Source: Microbotryum silenes-acaulis
Taxonomy: Eukaryota; Basidiomycota; Microbotryomycetes; Microbotryales; Microbotryaceae
Assembly (NCBI GenBank): GCA_003665825.1
Contig: QPFY01000021.1
Coordinates: 1-64,000, forward strand
DNA: 64,000 nt
Direction of reading: 5' to 3'
Shown here: in pieces, positions 57,828-64,000 of the stretch
Numbering within the stretch: the stretch's first letter is position 1
Layout: every line of letters starts with the position of its first letter
Notes under the pieces: generated by a model
What the model was told of the DNA's origin: nothing
The model's database searches: none
Seen by the model: the letters and a program-made list of their open reading frames with translations, nothing else
Translations under genes and position numbers: made by a program

Positions 57828-58300
57828 CGAGTACTACAACTCCCCCCCGACAGGGAGGTCGTCCCGACCGACGAGCCGTGCCGAACAAAGAAGCAGGGGC
57901 ACCTGGTCCGAAAATTCCTTCTTTCCTTCCCAGCATACCTTCGAGCTTTCTCCTTCCCTCACCTGCTCAGTTCCTACGCTCATCCTTCCTTGTGCACTGT
58001 CCGCGATCGTGTCCACAGAGCGGCTCGAGTGGCGCAATATTCAACGCAGAGCGGACCACATGAAGCTTCACAGGGTCCCAATCAAAGATCTCCAAGACTT
58101 CTTCAGACAATCCATCGACCAATCCTACGCTGATGCCATCACCGAGGGCCTGAAGGAGGTAGTACAGATTGTGAACTGGCAGTTCGCCGCCCTTTTTTGC
58201 CGCATCCTCGTTATCGAAGCTCAGCTAGGTATCCCTGACGACGACTTCTGGGGGGGGCAGCAACCCCGCCCCCTATGGGCTCCCGAAACATCAGACGTCG
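57828..58300 (+). repeat. Interspersed repeat R, copy 2
   Basis: This is a longer version of the repeat at 52265. It continues past cggaccacatgaagctt into tccatcgaccaatcctacgc...gaactggcagttcgccgccc and the taggtatccctgacgacgac end. It meets copy 3 tail to tail near 58300. Confidence 0.8.
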
Positions 58301-58665
58301 TCGTCAGGGATATTTAGTAGTCGAGTTTCGAGAACGAGGATGCGCCGAGAAAGAGCGGCGAACTGCCGGTTCACAATCTGTACCACCTCCTTGGGGCCCT
58401 CAGTGATGGATTCGGCGCAGGATTGGTCGATGGATTGCCGGGGGTCTTGGAGATCTTTTGATTGGGGCCTTGAGAAGCTTCATGTGGTCCACTCTGCGTT
58501 GAATATTGTGCCACTCGAGCCGCCGCTCGGTGGAAACGATGGCGGACAGTGCACAGGGAAGGATAAAGCTCGAAGGTTTGTTGGGAAGGAAAGAAGGAAT
58601 TTTCCCTTTGGCCATCGCGCGCTTGCTCTACTCTCGGCGCCTCCCTTGGTCTCGGCTAGGTATCC
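58301..58665 (-). repeat. Interspersed repeat R, copy 3, inverted to copy 2
   Basis: This is the reverse complement of the copy 2 body (ggatgcgccgagaaagagcgg..., aagcttcatgtggtcc, ggaaggaaagaaggaatttt). Copies 2 and 3 form an inverted repeat several hundred bp long centred near 58280. Confidence 0.8.
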
Positions 58666-58877
58666 CTGACGACGACGTCTGGTGTTCAAGAGCCCATAGG
58701 GCGCGGAGGTTCACTGCCACAACATGCTCGTCAGCTTTCCAGGCATCTCGCTCGGAAAAGTTGGCCAGCAACCCCGCCCTATGGGCTCCTGATGCCTGGA
58801 AAGCTCACGAGCATGTTCTGGCAGTGAACCTCCGCGCCCTATGGGCTCCTGAACACCAGACGTTGTCGTCAGGGATA
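58661..58877. repeat. Foldback with 86-bp arms
   Basis: The left arm 58661-58746 (from tatccctgac) and right arm 58791-58877 (ending gtcagggata) are near-perfect reverse complements around a 44-bp loop. The loop repeats accccgccctatgggctcct, also seen at 58264-58288 in the smaller foldback of copy 2/3. Confidence 0.88.
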
Positions 58878-59005
58878 TTTAGTAGTCGAGTTTCAATAAC
58901 GAGGATGCGCCGAGAAAGGGCGGCGATCTGCCAGTTGACGATCTGTACCACCTCCTTGAGGCCCTCGGTGATGGCATTGGCGCAGGATTGGTCGATGGAT
59001 GCTTT
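58878..59005 (-). repeat. Interspersed repeat R, partial copy 4
   Basis: atatttagtagtcgagttt, ggatgcgccgagaaag and aggattggtcgatggat repeat the order seen at 58311-58435, up to the start of the 438-bp block at 59006. Confidence 0.75.
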
Positions 59006-59443
59006 CACGAAGGGCGAAGATAGGAGAGGTGAGCCGGACGTAGGGGCTCGAGACGAGGACAAGGGCTCGTGACGAGTTGAGAGATGTTCTAGGGACTTCT
59101 CACAAGAGGCGAGGACGAGGGACGAGTGCAAGGATGTGACCTTTGACGAGATTCGAGTTGCGGAAGGGAAGGAGAGAAAGAAGCTACGGAAATGGGAAAG
59201 TAGACCAGGAGTCGGGGACGACGTGGCGAGCTTGAGGAGGCGAGGCACGAGGATCAGGTAATAGTGTTGAGGCTGAGGATCACGTTAAAGAGCTTGGTTG
59301 GGGATCACGTAAGAGTCGGGGACGAGAGGGTTGTGAGTGTGTAGTTGGAGGAGAAGAAAGCAGTGCAGGTGCCGAAGCGGGGAGAGGAGGGCCGAGGCGC
59401 GGGAAGGCCGAAGTAGGCCGAAGTCACGCGGATGACGAAGGTG
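59006..59443. repeat. Second copy of the repeat found inside DIRS RNase H
   Basis: This matches 13229-13658 in inverse orientation with small differences. One is a duplicated gccgaagta near 59407, another a changed run near 59285. It begins CAC and ends GTG. Confidence 0.8.
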
Positions 59444-59828
59444 CTCAGAGGAGCTCCTGATCGAGGAACTTCATCAGGAACTTTACCACTTGCCGGTGCG
59501 CGGCTAAATCTGTCTAGATGACTTTACCATCTGAATCGTTCTGAATCGTTCTGGATCGTGTCTAGATCCACCACTTCGTCACACTGAAGTAGCAACTTGT
59601 GCAATGAATTGTTTTCGCTGTCACGGTCTTATACACACTAGTCAGAGTCTTGTACTACACGGCAGGCAGTAGTGCTCACATCCTGATGTAGTCATTGCAA
59701 ATACAGCCATAAATTTTATCTAGCAAGTGCGTGCCATTGATTGCAGCTTACACATGATATACTGACATTCCAAATGCTATATAGGGGCTCCTTTGTTCGT
59801 CGGCCCACCCGCCGCACGTTGCTTCGCA
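59444..59828. other. No gene recognised
   Basis: A local tgaatcgttctgaatcgttctggatcgt tandem lies at 59532-59560. The stretch is otherwise plain non-coding DNA at the 3' side of the transposase-like gene. Confidence 0.45.
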
Positions 59829-62800
59829 TCACCGCTCCCTCTGATCTTTGAGGATATTGACTCCAAAAATCTTACCGATGCAATGAAATATATGCTGATC
59901 TTTGACCACGTTCATAGTGAAGTCATCTTGCCATTCATCCATGATGTTCATGAAATCCCAGTCCGGTGATAGCTCTGCTTGACCGAAGAGCGGCTGGACG
60001 AACGCTGATCGCAATACATCTTTGACTGGAAAGACGCGTCGTTTCCTTCGACCGTCAGGTTCTCTCTGGAAGCGGAGTATCGGAGTCAACAATGCACTGT
60101 TTTGAGGAGAGTGCTCATCCTGTGAAGTGTAATGAGCTTACGCAGTGGTCAACTGCAGAGCGGGAGCAACCACAATACAGCAGGTACTCACCCATTCAAA
60201 TTCCTCTCCAACGCACAACTCATGCCATGTGTCCCCAATTTTTACGGAGAAGAAGCCCTTGATGTGCAATACGGTGAACGGTCGAAGCGCGTTCCAGGCT
60301 CTGTCCCAATAAGTGTCGGGTTGCCGCGCCCGTTCACGTGAATGATTGTGTACGAGCACACAATCACATCTTGGTCCCTTCTTTCCTTCACCGCGATGAG
60401 GATAATTCGGATGCGCCCAAACTGTCTGCTCCAGAGCAACTGAGGCAAAAATGGGTGTCAGCTCCGCCAAGACAGACACTCAAGAAAATTGAAGCGGCTT
60501 ACTGGCGGAGTCACGTGTCGCTTGTGGAGGGTTTGGATACATGGCATGCTTGACCTTTAAGCTGTAGAACGACTTCGCAGGATACGTGGCGAAAGCGGCT
60601 TGACGGTTGGACACTCCGAAATGCCTTGATGTCTACTCGAGGCCAAAGCACGGAGGCGATGTAGAAGAACGGTCTCAGATTGGGTTCGAGCCTAAGCTTA
60701 AGCACAAAATCACGGAGATGAGGACTTACCAACAGCACTAGGTCCTGTTGCCCCATTACACCAGCTAGAGTTTCAAGGTTCACGATCCGGCGGGATTGTC
60801 CGGCTGGAGGAGCAGATGCCAGAGTCAGTGCTCGATTCGCACGGAGGGCAAAACACATAATCTTACCTGCTCGGTCAGGAAGCGTCATCATCCTCGTTGG
60901 GCGGACCGGTATCTTGATGACATCTGTGGCCCCGGTGGCTGCAGTGTACTCAGATATCTTGATCACATCAATGAGTGCCTGCATGACCTCCGATCGAGTC
61001 ACTCCTGCACGGATCTGACCATCGGCGTTGTACTTGTTGCTCGAGCGATAGTGGACCTTTGCGTTGTCAATGTGAGCGCGCTTCCGGGACACAGTTAGGG
61101 CCAGTTCGAAGCAACAAGCCAATGCCAGACTCAAGTACTCACTTCACCATCCGCCGTGTTCGAATGAGGGGCCACTCCCCACTTGCGAGTCCACTCAGCG
61201 TAATGCCCTATCGCGTGCAGTCGCGGCCAATTGAATCCAAGATTCTTAGTCTGACCGGTCCGGCTCGATATTTGCTCGCGGTTGAAGTTCTCAGTGAGGA
61301 GCTGCGTGTTCATTTGAATCTAATTAGTTGGTCTTGCGGGTCATCTCCGTCTACAGCACCTATGAAATCACCTTCATATATATTGCATACAGGAACTCCA
61401 GGTTCTCCAGGTCGGCTTCAGTCGACTCCAATGAGGTAGCGTACATGATGATTTGAGAGAGGATCGCAAAAATGACCGATATGTCGTCAACGATACTCCG
61501 TATGTGGTTATCGTCGTCAACCCATGAAACATCTGTTGGTATGAAGGATAGCATGTAAGCTCGAGGAACATCATTGTCAAGGGCTTGGTCGTCACGTCTC
61601 GGACTGACCCCACAATGCCGCGCCAAAGACCTGTGCACGATCGACGACCAGCAAGATCTTCAGTGGTACTTGATATCCATCACAGACAAGAACTGAAACC
61701 CACATTCATAAGTTTGCGAGTATGATCTCCGGTCCAATTCGTGTGCTGGAACCCATCCTTGAATCTTCGCTGCAGCGCGTGCATAGGCATCAAGTTGAGG
61801 CTGCTCAGAACGAAAACAGAAACATCAGTGCACCGCAACGGAGCTGATTTGTATATTATGCATTAAGGAACTGACATTTTCGCAATTCGAGTCATGATCG
61901 TCTCAAAAGTTGCATTCGTCTCGTTGTCTTTAAAGAAGCCCATCAGGAGGGTGTCGATGGTAATATCTTTCACCATTCCTGCCAAGCCAAAAACCAGTCA
62001 GCAAAGGCAATAATGAATGACTTAGAAGCACAGTGAAGAGATCACCTTTGATCAACTGATGAAGTGAATCAGAAATACAGAGCTCATGGCCATCAACTTG
62101 TAGCGCATCCCACACGGTCTGTGCGATCGCGAGCTTACGCATCAGCACCGCACTCGTCGAGTTCCTCGATCTCGGGTGGCTCGATCACGGGACAGAGTTA
62201 CTTACGCGACCGAAATTGAGCCCATATTTTCGTAGAGCCGCGATATTGCGACCGAGACTTCCGCCCACGTGCCTCGCTTCATCGCGGAGCGAGGCAGAGC
62301 TAGTGCTCGTCCGAGGTGTCCCTGGTCCTAGGTGGAGCTCCGAATGCTTGCGGTCACAACTGTGGAGGCGAATTTAAACAAACGGATCAGCTACAGTTCG
62401 TCAGCCAGACGACTAAGATGACAATACTGACCAAACAACATTTCCTGATGCCACACCAGTCAACCAACACGCCTCTGGGTAGTCCACAGCCGTTGGGCCG
62501 AAATAGACGCGTGCGAAGCGGTAATGACCATCGGCGAACTGAAACAAATGCCGGCCCGAGAGGTAGCGCTTGATGGGTTGCCACAGTTGCCTGTAGATCC
62601 GTCACCAGCTCGTTACAAAATGAGCAGGTATTGCATGCCAGAAGAACGTCACTCACTCCAAAATGCAGTGCTTCACTCGTCGACAGTACATCCGCCACAA
62701 CTCGTCATTGCCCTTGTCGGTGCCTATGAAGATACACGCAACGTAAACATCGATCTGATAATCGAAGTAGAAGAAGTTTGATTCACTAACGAGTTATTTT

Positions 62801-63978
62801 CGGAAAAAAGCCGATGAGAACTAGGCCGCCACGATCCTCCCGTTTGAGAAACCCCGCATTGATTGACAATGAAAGATAGATGGGGTGGGCAGATGCGGTG
62901 CCGGTACCCGCTGAAAGAGCCGTTGCATCATGACTTGTATCGATCCGGATTCCCAAATCACGTAAGCAATCTAGACTAGCCTGTAAAAATTGAGTCAATC
63001 CCGACAGTGACGTCGGGTTAGAGACTTGGACCATATCATAAGGTCCGACACGCGCGCGCTCACCTGAAAATTCCACGCCTTGGTACCAGTGTGAGGTTCC
63101 GAAAAGAATTGAGTCTCGGTGCCATCTTTGCAGACTTTGAAGTGTTTTTGTGGCGCATACGTCTGGTGTCCCGAAAAGATGGGCGACGACAGAAGATGGC
63201 ATAGGACCTCAGCCGTGTCCCGAACCCAAAATGTGTGAGACTGGCATTATCGACCAGTCAGCAATTCGACTCCTCATGATCACCCGTACAATACAGGCTT
63301 ACCTGTTGCAAGAAGGGCAAGGTGGACAAGTGTTCAGGCCAGCCAAGGGACGGAGCCGTCAATTTCAGAGTCGCTTCATGGAAAGTAGTCCACTTCGCTG
63401 CAAAATGTGCTGCCAGAGGGGGTCTCGGTCAGCAGGGATATCGGCATCGAGTTGGACGGACTAACCATAAGGAACCTTATCCAAGATCACCCGATACGCG
63501 TCACGATTTGCATACTGATAGTCGATCTGCAAAGACTAGCAACAGATGAGCACAGAGACTGATACGCCACCCGTTGCCACTTACCCCGACGCCCTTGTGG
63601 ATTCGAATCAGGTTGTTGAACTGGGATTCTGACAAGCGATATTTTTTCCGCATGCTTGGCAAATTCGAAGGCGGACTCGGACTCGAAAGGATAGTATGGA
63701 TTTGTTGGATCGTGCAACTCGGTGTGCGGTAGTGGCGGTGGCGTTTGGACTTCGCAGTAATTGCCAGCGGCGTCGCACGCCCAGCCGGCTTGAGGGTGCG
63801 TTTCGGTGCGCAACTTTCTGCGTTGATTCCGTTCCCAAGGTGTACGGTATTGACCTAAAGGCAGGTCTTCGTCCTCCGAGGACGAGTCGTAGAATTGCTC
63901 GTCTTCAGAGGACGAACTTGAGTCGCTCGCTTGGTTGGGCGGACGCTGTCGAGGCCCACGGGCTCGCTCACGTTGCAT
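59829..63978 (-). pseudogene. Plavaka-like transposase, many exons, probably broken
   Basis: From the ATG at 63978 the N-terminus is acidic/Ser-rich (SDSSSSSEDEQFYDSSSEDE), then PTNPYYPFESESAFEFAKHA, similar to the NPYYPF-type start of basidiomycete Plavaka transposases. Further on are TALSAGTGTASAHPIYLSLS...LIGFFP (about 62800-62930) and GPTAVDYPEACWLTGVASGN (about 62430-62500), in the order expected of the family. C-terminal pieces (ARQPDTYWDRAWNALRPFTV at 60260-60320 and FQREPDGRRKRRVFPVKDVL near 60050) follow. Exons are small and separated by many introns. At least one frame change lies in an A-run near 63645 (the LSESQFNNLIRIHK text is in another frame). The assignment rests on motif resemblance only. 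Confidence 0.55.
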
Positions 63979-64000
63979 TCGCTTGATGCTGTCGTTGCGT

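Overview
This window is nuclear DNA from a fungus, most likely a basidiomycete. Supporting signs are many short spliceosomal introns (about 50-90 nt, GT...AG, several very small exons), fungal transposon families (CACTA/Tnp2, hAT, DIRS-type tyrosine-recombinase element, Ty1/copia, LINE, Plavaka-like) and host genes of fungal type. A Pucciniomycotina yeast-like lineage is my guess from general character only. No CRISPR, operon or other prokaryotic structure is present.

Layout. 1-5285: 3' part of a Ty1/copia element with its LTR, then a hAT transposon (copy 1). 5290-7200: 5'-truncated LINE. 7213-11045: copy 1 of a 3-4 kb repeat (called here FamX) carrying a five-exon gene for a predicted PD-(D/E)XK nuclease plus kinase-like protein. 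11327-17108: degenerate DIRS-like retrotransposon on the minus strand (gag-like, RT-RNase H, tyrosine recombinase), with another repeat inserted in its RNase H. 17260-20594: FamX copy 2. 20713-27425: CACTA element with subterminal repeat arrays, a Tnp2 transposase gene and a divergent accessory gene. 27426-30180: gene-poor repeats. 30193-32761: second LINE, minus strand, with a 12-bp target duplication and a solo LTR inside it. 32774-36540: FamX copy 3, minus strand, the only copy whose reading frame is intact.

37059-51925 is the host island: prefoldin subunit 2, a delta-12-type fatty acid desaturase, a Ser-rich hypothetical protein, a small hypothetical ORF and mitochondrial alternative oxidase. 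A second hAT (45518-49366) with a perfect 8-bp target duplication sits in this island. It has itself been hit by two LTR-type insertions, one of which contains a tRNA-like sequence.

52265-63978 is again repeat-rich: an interspersed repeat family arranged as foldbacks, a truncated secreted-protein gene, a long homopurine tract, an unidentified two-exon gene, and a large broken Plavaka-like transposase.

The most notable item is FamX: three long, nearly identical, intron-containing copies of a nuclease-kinase gene in under 30 kb, in both orientations. This looks like a mobile or selfish unit that moves as DNA. Second is the 313-bp LTR-like insertion (TG...CA, 5-bp duplication) with a cloverleaf-capable tRNA-like core. 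All exon structures were derived by eye from splice signals and frame; those that close exactly in frame are noted.
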